A DNA stretch of 64,000 bases, from assembly GCF_037038585.1 (NCBI RefSeq), contig NC_092523.1:3291001-3355000 (forward strand). Reading direction: 5' to 3'. This document shows, one piece after another, positions 36,501-48,200 of this stretch. The notes under the pieces are model-generated. The model searched no databases. It worked only from the letters and a program-made list of their open reading frames with translations, and had not been told where the DNA came from. This stretch comes from Patagioenas fasciata (taxonomy: Eukaryota; Chordata; Aves; Columbiformes; Columbidae). The position numbers were made by a program, and so were the translations under genes. Numbering within the stretch: the stretch's first letter is position 1; every line of letters starts with the position of its first letter.

Positions 36501-39479
36501 ATTACAGGGAAGGGGGTTGTGCTTTAGAGAGGAATGGCTAGGAAAATTGCCTTTTTTTAAATTCACAGCATCTGTACTAAAAGGGGGATGGTTAATTTTC
36601 AAGTTGCATATAATGGGCTGAGGTACAGAAGGACTCAGGGTCAAGGCATCTGCTACTTATGGCTGCACAGGGTGAGGTGTTGATTTTATTCCTGTAGTAC
36701 TAAAGGATGGTACCTGCTGTCCTTGGCCTTCTGCACTTTTCATGCTCTTACTTTTCTCTTCTCTATGAGATGGGTCCTGCAGAATGGACTGAGGGGGATC
36801 ACCCTGACCACAAGGTGTTCTTCAAGGTGCAGTGATCTCAGCCAAACTTAGTTCCCAGCCCTGGCCTCCTGCTCAGCAAAATCTTTCTCTAGTGCTTTCA
36901 GACCATATTTCAGGGTGAAGTGGCACTTCCTGTGCTTGGAGGTCTGACTCACCCTGTCATGTAGCTCATGGTGCTTCAGCAAATGCTGCATGTGTATGAA
37001 GGTGGCACTCTGCACTGATGGAGATGGGGGGGAGCATCATTTTGGGGCTCTTAAACTCTTCCCCAGCCAACTTGAAGCAGTATGCAGAGGTGTCTAAACC
37101 CCTTCCGCCTCCTTCGAGCGACTGCTCATAGCACAGGTTATAAAGCATTAGTGACAGTGCTTCCATATGGCAACCTGAATGATATTTACTCAAATTGTGT
37201 GATGGCCACGGCAGATCCGGCTCTCAACTTCTGCAAAATGACAGGAAAACTTTCAGAGGAGCTGAACAGCTTCTGCTGTCGCTTGTGGCGTCTGCTGCCC
37301 TTCAAGCAGCAGGGATGGCACTCGGTGATCATCAGGTGATGGGGAGAAAACAGCTGCCAGGGCTGGAGGCAGCTACTGATCCATGCTCAGAGGGAAGGGA
37401 AGGTGCATCTGCCATGCACACAGCTCATCTCCTCACCTCGAGGTGACCCTGCATTTGACAGGAGTAAGTTGCTTGCATTTTAAAATGCCTGGCAGACTTA
37501 ACAGGCTGAAGGATTCAAAACAGGGAGTGGGTTTGAAGCCTTGGGGTGGTTTAGTGACAAAGCAGACACCTGCCTGGGAGTTCAGTTCCTGTACAGCCCA
37601 GGTTTGGGATTATTTGCAAGCTGAGTGTTTTGTCCGTCCCTTGCCCAAGGGACATGAGGCTTCGGCTGCCTTTTGTTCTGCTCTTTCCTCCCCTAAAGAG
37701 GGAGGAACAGAGGATGCTTCCCTTGCCAGAGTCCTCGCTGACCTCTGCCCAACCCTCTGATCTTACTCCACCCTTACCCTTCTTCCAGCTCCTGTGCTGC
37801 TTCTCTCTTGTCTCCAGCCCTCTCTGCTGTCAGGGCCAGTTTCAGTGGGCTTGGGAGGTCAATAAACAAGTTTTCCCTGCTTGGCTTTTACCCATTTACC
37901 CATCTGTGTCTTAACTGTATTAGGACAGTGATGAAAAACTCAGCTGTGTTCTCAGAACTATGTGCTCAAACCATCTTGCCCCCACATGCCTCTCATTGGA
38001 CCCACCAAGTGGGGAAGGATGGAGAAGCTCAAACCTGTTGTGACAACTTCCCTGGGACTGTGATCCTGGACATGGCTGAGATGGAAAAGCTGGGATCAGT
38101 GATTTGAGCCTAGCCCAGGATGATTTTTGCTTTGCAGGGCAGCCCAAGCTGGCACAGAGGGCTGTCAGCACTCTTGGGTGCTCTGCTTTGCTGGGGAGAG
38201 GTTGTGGTTTCCATCATGCATTTCAGAGGAACCAAACCCCAAATTTGATGCTTTGTTTGAGATTGAGATGCTTGCATGTGCTTCCAAAGCCAATGGGAAC
38301 CTGCCTGGTTCTTGTCCATCCCTCCAGGACACAGGCTGCCACTTGATCCTGACACATCTGCCAGCCAGGTGTTTCATACCTGGTGCTGTGATACTTCAGG
38401 TACTGCATTCAGGTGTCTCCTATGCTCTCCTCACTCAATTCTTTCTGGCTGTTTTGGGCAAGTTTCCATCATGCAGGGATGGAAACAACTGCCTCAGCTC
38501 CACCAGCAGCAGAGGACAGTACCCTCGGTGCATTTTGCTGGCAGGCTGGATGGGGACAGCAGCAACCTGGATGCTTTTTGAAGCCTTCAGAGCAGTTCTG
38601 ACAGCAACCCATTCACGCTTATTCCTGTAGAAGAGATAAATAAAGGAGGCAGAGATTGGGAGGGGAATTAATCTGAGCATCTTGGTGGGTTTCCCATGCC
38701 CTAGATAAGCAGCTCAGAAGTCACTTGAAGGCTTGGAGCCCCTGCAGCGCTCCCGGGGAGGTGACGAGTGCTTGGGATGAGTGCCCATGGGGTGTCACCC
38801 ATGGCAGGAAGCCCTGCAGCCCCTGTCCTGTGTCACCGGGTTCCTGTTTGTGGCCTCCCTGCTCGGGGCTTGTTTTCTGCTGTTGACTCGAGATTCCTCC
38901 AAGATGCTGCTGCCACCTCTATGTTTGCTTATGAGTTGTTTATTTATTTTTTTAAAAAAAGCCATTAATACTTTTTGTTTCCATTCAAGCCTCCGCCTCG
39001 AAGTTCATCCTTTTCATTTTGCTGTAGCGCCTTAAAGCAAGCTAATGAAATATATCCCTCCCGCTTCAAATTAAGCATAAAAGACTTGTCAGAAGATGGG
39101 TAGAAGCTGCTGAATAATCCTGGTAATGTAAAAATTGACATTCTATAATGTCCCTAATTGTCCTAATTAAACATGATACATGAGCACACTACAAGAGCCC
39201 TCCAGCTGCTTCATAATAAAACATCGCAGCGAACCAGCTTGCTGTTGAGCGTGGCTAGGTTAAGCTCTAATTAGACGCATCGCAAAAGGCTAAGGAGTTG
39301 TCCGCTGTAATTAAGAAACTTGTCCTGCTTTCTTGGCGCTGCTGCCTCCTGTGACCTGTTCCTCTCCCCCATGGGGAGCTGCGGGTCTGCCTGTCCGTAT
39401 CAGGTATCTCCTTGGAAACCTTTTCTGTTTTTTTTTCCTACCTTTCCCCCCTCTGGGTTTCAAATTGCTGAACCGCCAG

Positions 39480-39730
39480 AGAAACGGCCGCACGGTGCTG
39501 GTGACTCGAGCCGCTGAATGTGTTGAGTTTGGGGGTGTGCGGGGGGACTGTGGTGCCAGTTTTGGCTTCTTGGGTCGCCGCTTGGCGATTTTGATGGTTT
39601 CCAGTTGGAGTTTTCATCCTGCGTAGTGTGTGTTTTGTGATCGGAGAGGAGGGAGGTGCGTCCCCTGGGATCCACCACTTGCCGTTGGCCCGGCGGGTGG
39701 GCCGGTGTGCCGGGCCCGTGGTGTCTCCAG
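39480..39730. promoter_or_regulatory. CpG-rich patch upstream of exon 3
   Basis: CpGs cluster in acggccgcacggtgctgg, gggtcgccgcttggcg and ggcccggcgggtgggccgg, 200-440 bases before exon 3, which is itself CpG-containing. It might be an intragenic CpG island or simply a GC-rich local domain. Confidence 0.35.
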
Positions 39731-39921
39731 GCCCTGCAGCTGCCCTTGGGACCCACCTCCAAGGCTGATCCAAAAAGCATCAAAACTGATTTTTCTGTCC
39801 TTTTCATCCCTCGCCAGGCATAGGAGATGTCCTTCACCTTGTTAAGAAGTGGGTATCCCCACACTGAGTGGCTCCGGGCCCTGGTGTGTCCCCGTTAACC
39901 GCTTTCACCGTTTTGTTGCAG

Positions 39922-40074
39922 GGTATCTCAAGTGCGACACGGATGATGGCTGCAGGGCCAGAGAGGAGTCGGGGGGCGAGGAGCTCTTTGACGCAGTGAA
40001 CTCCTCCATCGTCTCGGGGGACAGCATCCGCTTCTTCATCAATGTCAATGTAGAGGGGACGCCGAATGCCACTG
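39922..40074 (+). CDS. SLC4A11: SLC4A11 coding exon 3
   Basis: The acceptor is ttttgttgcag and the donor G|GTGAGT at 40075. The exon completes Gly30 and encodes residues 31-80, beginning [16 protein letters not shown] and running through [19 protein letters not shown] to NVEGTPNAT, plus one base of Ala81. Human SLC4A11 has YYKCDTDDTFEAREE and [20 protein letters not shown] at the same place. This is the acidic, poorly structured N-terminal segment of the cytoplasmic domain; the SSIVSG-SIRFF block is the most conserved part and the tail after NVNVE is the most diverged. Codon use is GC-rich in third positions compared with exons 4-6, and a CpG-rich stretch lies just upstream. Length 153 bp. 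Confidence 0.97.
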
Positions 40075-40377
40075 GTGAGTGACACCCCCCGCGGGCCATT
40101 CCTTGCTGTGAAATTTTGGTAAACTTTAAAGTTTGGGCTGCTGAGTGGGTCTTTAACCATCTGCATGAAGCATCCAGACTCCTTATTCCCCTCCACCAGC
40201 TTTTTTTAATTGTATTATTTTTAATTAAAAAGGCCTTGAGTTTGCGGCCTGGGCCTTGTGTTGCTCTAGGTGGTGTGGCCTGGATGCTGGAGAAGGAACC
40301 ATTTCTAGCAAGAAATCAGGATTTTTGGTGTGTTTGGTCCCTGTAGATAATTCTAATGCGGCTTTGGGGATTCCCAA

Positions 40378-40585
40378 GGGTCTTAGGGGTTTGTTGTTTG
40401 GTTGGTTTTTTTTGTGGTTTTGTTTTGGGTTTGGGGGTTTGTTTGCTTGAGTTTGGGGGGTTTGTTTGGGATCATTTGGTTTTGGAGTCGGAGTTGTTTG
40501 GTTTTTTTGGGTCCTTGTTTTTTGGAGTCTTTGTTTGGGGGTGGGGGGCTTAGGTTGGTTGTTTTTCTTTTCTTTGGTTGGTGTT
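40378..40585 (+). repeat. G/T-rich low-complexity tract
   Basis: About 200 bases almost without C or A on the + strand, made of TTTGGG, TTTGGGGG and TGGTTTTTT units. Several G runs of 3-6 occur (for example around 40425-40470), so quadruplex or R-loop formation is possible. It lies 300 bp into intron 3. Confidence 0.8.
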
Positions 40586-42466
40586 TTATCACGTTTCAAT
40601 TGAAATGGCAGAGATGAGTTGGAGTTGTGGGTTGTCCATCTCAGTTGCTGTTCTCCACAGCAGCTGCCAAGGGAAAAGCGTGGCGGGACTTTTGGGTTCA
40701 GACACTTGCCTTTTGGGTTTAATCATCCCGGCTGCAGGCAAGCAAGCCCTGTACCTGCTGTGTTGAGGCAGACAGCAAAAATAAGGAGAAAAACCAGCCT
40801 GTTAGACACCTCTGATGGAAGTCAGTCCCCCGCAGAATGCAGCGATGTCTACAGTACAGTGAAATGCTGTTGTGTGTGTCATGCTGGGTTTATAAATATA
40901 AACTATGTGCTCTGTGTCAGGGCACAAGTGTTAAGCTCCCCTAAATATACTTCAGTGGGATCTGTGCCTGCTTCGTGCTGGGGAGGAGGATGGTTTTTGG
41001 TGGTGGTGCCCACAGTGTTGCTTGTTGGTGGGCACCAACCCACTGGCAAAATGCACCCCTGGGGCTTCCACCCTTGGTGGGAGTCATGGTGTCAGCTTTG
41101 AGCAGTGGTTTGGCTCCTACCGAGTGTTTTGGGAGGAGGTAGAGAAGAGCTGTGCAAAAAGCAAGTGGCAAGGAGTGCTCTGCAGATCAGTGGAGAGAAT
41201 TTAGACCAGGCTGGGTTTGCTGGAACCGCTGCTGTGCTGCTCCTGGGGGGACAGAGCTGAGAATGAAGCTGTGAAGTCGTGTTGCAGATGGACACATGTG
41301 TCCAAAACTTGGGTTCTTTCTGTACTCCCTGCCAAGCCAGCATCCTTTAGAAACTTTGTCCAATGTGGGGAGCAAGGTGGAGGCAACTTCCAAGCAGCAT
41401 ATATTGTGATGGTATCTAAAATGCTTGCTATTGAGGGATAAAATGCTCAGATTGCTTGAGAGGTTGCTTTTGCCTCTAGAATGCTATTTAAACATCCTTT
41501 GCAATGCATGTGCTAAATGGTACAAAAATGTGACCTCTAGGACATGGCAGCAGTTTGGGTTTATTCTCAGCAGGTGGAGGCAGCCTGGAGCCTGCTTGTG
41601 TGGACACGGACTGTTTGGGAGATGAAATGCAAGGGTTCTGGATTATCCTTGGTGTCATGGTATCGGAGAGTCCTTTAAGTTTGCTGAAAGTTATTTTTAG
41701 ATTACAAGCAAATCCCGGTTGATCTACAGTGAACGATTATTGGAAATGGTGATGCAGAACAGGCAGGACCCAGAACTTTGCTCAACTATTTTCAAGTCCA
41801 CTTCTTGAAGCCGAGCAGTGACTTTAACATGTAGCAATTTTCAAGCATGCGATTTTACAAATGCTATCTTAATTGGAAGATTGAAGGGGAACTGGGCTTT
41901 GCTATGACAAGTCTGGGATTAATGCCGTGGGGTGCATTGTTTGGGAATGAGGAATGCAAGTGCTGTGGATTCTTCTGTGGCTGAAGAAGCTGATTTTCCT
42001 TGTGTGTCCTCCTGGGCTTTTTATAAGTGTTTTCCCTTCCACTCAAAACAGGACTAAAAAGGCTTCCTTATTTCCCTCAAACACTGATGCTTGCAACGGT
42101 GGTATTAGTTGTATTCCTTTTTTTTTTAGCTGAGATATTTAGGATTTTTAAGGAAAAATGAATCTCTGTGCTGGAGAGTCCCCTTTCAAATGCAAGGATA
42201 GAGGTTTTAAAAATGAATTTTAGACAGAACTAAAGTCCAGACTTCCAATAAGAGCAGCTGTCAAGTGGGGTTTTTTGGTGGTGTTTTTCTGCTTGGTTTT
42301 ATTTTCCATGACAGCATCAAAGTGGTCCAGGTAGCCAAAACGCACATGGTTCTCTGTGAGCATCACGCATGGGATTCCTCAGACTTCCAGGTATTTGAGT
42401 CACCTGGGCTGTCAGCTCTTCCTCAGAGGTGGTTTGCTGAAGCATCTTCTGGAGTTGATTTTATAC

Positions 42467-42518
42467 ATATATGTGTGTATATATATGTGTGTGTGTGTGT
42501 GTACATATATATATATGT

Positions 42519-42554
<36 letters not shown>
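42467..42554. repeat. TA/TG/CA microsatellite forming a large palindrome
   Basis: A block of alternating purine-pyrimidine repeats: TG run, central gtacatatatatatatgtac (42501-42520), CA run, then TA run. Bases 42478-42543 are a perfect 66-bp inverted repeat centred at 42510/42511; with a few mismatches it extends over 42467-42554. Such DNA can form a cruciform or Z-DNA. Confidence 0.95.
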
Positions 42555-42555
<1 letters not shown>

Positions 42556-45217
42556 CATATAGTCAGTTTCTGGCTGCAGAGGGCACAGCTGATCCTCCTG
42601 GAGAGCAAGCTGACTTTTCAGATGGCTGAAAGTGGCTGAGATGAACCCCTTAAGCTCTTTTGCTAATGAAAGCAGCTCTGGGGAGAAGAAGAAAAAAATC
42701 TTCACAAGCTTTCTGAGATCTTTTTAGGGCCAAGATTTAATTGTGCCCTTGCTGGGGTGTATCTGTGAACACTGCTCCTTGTTCCACCCTGCAAGGGGAC
42801 ACTTTTCAGAAATGCCCTTGCATTGTTGCTGCCCTCTGGGTGTTTTGGTTTATGTTCAAGCTTTGCATTCCTGGTACAAAACTTGTGGAGCTGAGCATTT
42901 TGTCTCCTGCAGGATGAGCTGAAAAGAAAGTGGAGAGAGGAGGAAAAAAACCACATGCAATGAAAAATCCCCCTCAAGCACCTCATTTCCAACCCCCACT
43001 TGAGCTAGTGCACCAGGATCCTACAAAATCCTCCGTGGCTTTTTAAGCAGAGGGGAAAAGCAAGTGTGGGAATGACACCTTTCCATGCCTGTCTCTTTTT
43101 CTTGCTTTCTCCAGGCTCTGTGAAACCTCTGAGCTGCAAGACCTTGTGCCAGAGGGTTCAATGTTGCCCTCTTGTGTCTTTCAACCCATTGCAACACTTG
43201 CTGTGGGGCTTGGGCAGTTGCTGCCTGGACAGAGAGGGATTGATCGTGGGCCATCCTCTGAAAAGTGCTACCCGGGTTGATTTGCTCCCTAGTGTCAAGT
43301 ACTTGCTGCATAAAATACCTTCGCTCAATCCCCAGCAGGAAAAACCTTGAAGGTGACTTGAAACAAGATAAATTGCTGCCCTGTGATATTTGAGAGTCTC
43401 TGCGTGCGTGTTCTGGTTGTCATAGTTTAGTCTCCTGCTAAACGTGGTGTCCAAATCGTTCCTGCTGGAGCCCTCTTTCTGGCGAGCTGTTGTGAGGTTG
43501 CTGCCCACCTTAGTGTAAGGATAAAAAAGTCCAAGAATCCCATCTGGGAAGGGAATGAGTTGGTACCCCAGGGTTTGGCTGCTGGCAGGCAATGGAAGTG
43601 GAATTACAGATAGGGTGACAGCTCTGCCATCATCCTGTCGAGCTGTTAATCTCCGTATGATGGATGTACAGCTTGCTATGAGCATAATTGGATGCACTTT
43701 ACTATAATTCTGTTTTAAAAAGATCGCTGTGTGGGATTAAACATTGAGCCAACAAAACATAGCACAGCCCATAAAACTCTGACAATTAACCATTGTTATA
43801 GAATGCTGGGCTGTGTGCACAGATGTGTACAAGCCAGGATAGCCTGAAGAAATCTAAGGTTTAAGGTATGGCCTATCTCATTTTTAACTAATACTGGCTG
43901 CCGTTGCATGGAATATTGAGCCCAAATCACTGCAGATTACCAGGTGCTAAAATGCTGCTCAGTCTTGACACTTGGGTTCTTTCTCCTGGGTGTTTTATTG
44001 CTTCCTTTACAGTAGATGATGAAAAAGGTGTGGGTTCTATTTTTTTTGGGTGGTGGTTATCATTGTTGGTTGGTTTCGTGCTGGTGTGTGGTGTTTCCTT
44101 TTGCCTCTTGTCCTCCCAGCTCAGGGTTTGGTGGCAAAACTTCTGTTTTCAGCAAATAGCTCCAAAATGACTGTGGGTCTTTACCTGAAGCTGCATGCTT
44201 TTGGACCTGGGAGCTGCACTTCTAGGCTAAGATGAGGATGGCTTTTAGAGAGGCTGAGGCTTGTATTTAAGTCACAATAAATAGAAGTAAAATGTTAGGT
44301 CTGTGCCCTGCTGCACGTATTTTTGTGGGAGTCAACACCACATTCCTGACCCAAATGAAGTCCCTTTTTCCTTGACACACTTGCCTGGGGTCAGAGAGTG
44401 AGCCCCCACTAAAGCAGAACAACTGTTGCCTTTCTTGTGTTGTAGATGGGAAATCCAGCTTGATTTGTGTGCATCCATCACAATTTTATGTGTGGGCTTC
44501 TCTATAAACCCATCTGTAACCTGGGCTGCAGGTGGACATACCCACATCCCTCCAGCCTGAACCATCAAACTTGCTGGTTTATTTGCAGCATGCTTGGAAA
44601 TAAATCCCTGCAAGTGAATACAGCAATTTGGTGTTGGTTGAGCCTCAAAGTCTGCAGACAGGCAACGGGAGCCTCACTTCTTGCAGCGGGTCTGTAAGAT
44701 CTGCAGCCTTGTCTCTGGTCACAGTGCTCTGATCTGCTTGGCAGCTCCCTGAAGTCAACCACGCAAGTATTTTCATCGCTTGGACGTTGTTCTTGCAGTT
44801 TGGGGCTTTAAAACAATTCTTTGGACCTCATTCTTGTGGCGTGAGGTTTTTAAAACAATGCACCTTCTCCTCCTTGCCCCAGACTGCAATATAGAGGTTT
44901 GCACAGGGCTTTGAACTTGGTCGCAGTTTATCAGGGATTTGTGTAGCTGTAGCTACTCAACTTTTGCAGTGTGTTGCTCCTTATGGATGATGCTTGTACT
45001 GCTGGTTTTAGCTGCAGAGAGGTGCCTGAAGCTGTTTTTTTGTTGGGGGGGAAAGGTAAAAAATCCTGATGGCAGCAAAAAGCCAATCGGCAAGCAGGAT
45101 GTGGCTTTGGGGGGGAAATAACGGAACACGATTTACGCTTCAGGAGAAATTAAAGCCTGTTCCACCCTCCGGACAATTGATCATTCCTAGATACGGAGAA
45201 TCAACAGTTTCCTGTAA

Positions 45218-45290
45218 GCCGTTCCAGGGGCACGCACGTGCGCGCCCGCCGCCGCCGCTCCGAGCAAAACACGGCGCGTTAACTCACGGC
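45218..45290. promoter_or_regulatory. Small CpG-dense patch in intron 3
   Basis: About ten or more CpGs in 75 bases, including gcacgcacgtgcgcgcccgc and a short CCG repeat, in otherwise CpG-poor intron. Could be a small regulatory element or internal promoter; no exon is visible beside it. Confidence 0.35.
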
Positions 45291-48200
45291 ACAGCCCCTG
45301 CCCAGATGACTTTATTTGCTTGAAGGGGACGAGGAGAAACACTGGATGCTGGCGCCAAGGATATTCCAGAGAGAGTAGCGTCCAGAGACAAGTGGTCTGG
45401 GCCTGAATGGGTATCATTCTGTACACAATAGTCACATTTCCTCACATTAATACCAAAGTCCTTTTTATGTCTCGAGGCACAATGCTGACCCACGCGTTCC
45501 ATCTGATAACTCCTGTTTTAGCAGTTTGATGTCAGCGTGGGATGTTGGACTCCCAAAGCTTCCTATACTCTAATGGAAAGTGGATACACCGATTGTGTCG
45601 GGGAGATGGCCTCCATCCGAATTTCCTGATGAGGGTGTTTTCAAAGCGGTGCTTAGGAAACCAAGGGAGGTGCGGGGGGGGGTTGAGGAGCGCCGGTGGT
45701 TCTGTGCGAAGGAGGCTTTTTCTCCCTTTAAGGTGCTTCACCTCGGGTTTACTTCAGGGCAGCTTCCCCCAGGATTTTGAGCACCCTGTCCCTCCACTTA
45801 GTGTGGAAAAAAAGACACCTTTTTGCCCTGCCCCTGCGCAATTATTTATCTAACAATATTTAAAGAAAATTGCTTGAGTCTGGTGGGGATGAGTCCAGAC
45901 CCTGCACAAGCACAGCAGGATGGCAAAGCAAAGGATCCCCTGGAGATCCTGCTTGTGCAATCCCTCGCTGGTAGTGATGAGTTAGAGCTATCTGCACTGC
46001 TCCTAACAAGCTCCTCTTGTGTAACGTGCTGGTGTGTTTTTATTTACATTTTTTAAGGCAACAATCTAAAAGCAGAAGTTTTTGCTGTTTGCAATGTGCT
46101 TTAACGCAAGTGGTTGTGGCTTAGATTTGCTCAGAGCCCTGAAGAAATCACCCATGTCCAGTTAAAATTACTTTTTTAAATAGTAAAAACTCAGCAACTC
46201 AAACCTTAAACCTCGTGCCAGATGCCTGGTATTTTTCTGAGAAAATAATGGAAGTGCTAGTGTAGTATTCTGCACTGATTTATTAGCCTGTTTATTATGC
46301 AGATGCTCTGGGGAGTGCATGTAGATCTAAAGTAATGATTGCTGACACCTGCACAGCCAAAAAGTTCCTGCTCTCCCATTTCCACTCCTATATTCCAACT
46401 AAAATATGATCTTCAGATGCTGCGGACATCCAGTGTGGAGCTGTTCTGCTCCAAAGACTGTGGCGTCTTCTCAGGTGTTAGGGGCAGCACTGGGGACCTG
46501 TACAGGGAAAGGGATGGAAAGGGGATCTTCTGTGAAAGGAGATCTCATAACACAAAAGGTGAAAAGCTTCAAACTTTAGTGTATTAATTCCACGGGTTTG
46601 TTTTCAGGGCTACCTTTGCATAGATATTGGTATCTAAATGAGGGGTGGAGGGGAAGCGAGTAGGGGATTTCATTTCTCCGGGTTGCTGTTGGGGATGTTA
46701 TGTGGAGGGCAGCTGGAATGAGACCGCTTTGGAGTATAGCAAACAATTTTCCTGCTGCGTTTCTTGCTTCAAAATATTAAATTTCCTTGTTCGTAGTCCT
46801 GTTGTTCTGAAAATGGTGGGGAAGGAAAAAAGGAGGAACACCACTGTGCCCTGGCAGGGTTCTGAATGTGGCTATGACTGTCAGTCTAACATTGGCGATC
46901 CATCGCTGTTGCTCGAGTTGAACTCGCAGCGAGCCGCTTGTGGTGCGTTCAGTAGTGCTGCGTGCTCGTGTGCACGCGGCCTAGAAATTCGGGATATTCG
47001 CATTGCCTTGATGTGGCTGCCAGGGGATGTTGGGGATGTGTCGCTGACTTTTTGGTTTTTCCCCTGGGCAGAACCTGGAGCGCAGCCCAACAGATAAGGT
47101 TGGTCACCCTGCCAGCTCTCCTTCTACTATGGATGAGGACAGAGACAATGCTGCCTGTTACCTAGCTTGCCCAGAATAGACTTTTGCAGCCTGCTTTGTC
47201 CAGCAAGGAGGGCCACAAAAATAGAAATGAAAATCTTACCTGGCCTTGACCTCTTCTTTCTGTTTAAGTATACATAATCCTGACATTTAGGTGTGAAATC
47301 TAGTTATTACTCCTAGTAGCGAGATGTAATGGATGATTGATGGGTATTTTCTTCCTTGTTGTCAGTAGGTGGTGAGTCTGATTTTTTTCTATATCCATTT
47401 TGTCACCATGAAGGGCTCCTCCATGCAAGAGTCAAGGGTGTTGCATCTCCGCAGCTCCTCCGTAGATGGAGAGAAGTGGTGGTGGTTCCATGGAGGAGAA
47501 GATGGGTGGCAGGCTGGTGCTGGATGGTCTTGGGCTTTAGCCAAACTGTCTCCTGATGGATGTGTCATGGGCAACCCCATGCAGGGTTTTATCCCTCATT
47601 AGTTAGTAGGTTCCCCCATAGTAACTAAGCAGATGGTTCATAAGCCAGGCAGAACAACACTTGAAAAGTCTCTGTAGTTTGGGGTGTTTCCCCCCATTTT
47701 TAATGTTATAGTGGATTTACTACTATCCCTTAGTAGTTTTTTTAGCACTCCAGTGGGTCTTTAAGATAACAGCCCTGAACTGGGATGGCTCTATCAATCC
47801 ATCTCCTTTCCCTGGATCAAGTCTGAGTGACGTGTTGCTTGGGTGAGGCAACAAATGAAGCTCTGGGCTTTCCAAATCATCAATTCTGTACACAGAACAG
47901 CTTTCTTTTGGGCAAGTTTGAAAGACCCCAATCCAACAGATGTAATTAGATTGGTTTTATTTGTGTTGATAAAGCAGCACTTGAGATGAGCACCTGAGAG
48001 AGCTGTCAATGGAGAAGATGGATACACGCTTGAAACTGATAAGAAGAACCAAGAGCTGCTGCATGATAAGAGGACAACATGAATTTCTGTTGTATTTTCA
48101 TGCATCTGTAAGGACAGACTGCAGATATGTAGATACCTTTTCAGCGTGTGCTTTCTATTGTTCAGGGTTGTGGGTGTTTTTTTGTGTCTCTAGAACTATT

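Larger units (their letters stand above)
27499..39921 (+). other. SLC4A11: SLC4A11 intron 2 (12.4 kb, GC-AG)
   Basis: The donor is GCAAGT and the acceptor ttttgttgcag. GC donors are a minor, normal class and usually match U1 well at other positions, as this one does (G at -1, AAGT at +3 to +6). The intron contains an ATT microsatellite at 27939-27961, CR1 copies at 28730-29476 and 33044-33562, blocks resembling conserved non-coding elements near 31420-31800 and 38940-39310, and a CpG-rich patch at 39480-39730 shortly before exon 3. No further exon is recognised. Confidence 0.88.

Noticed and set aside
42265..42705. Open frames of 97-124 codons on both strands
   Set aside because: They pass through the TG/TA/CA repeat as repeated YIY, VCV and HTH units and are not coding.
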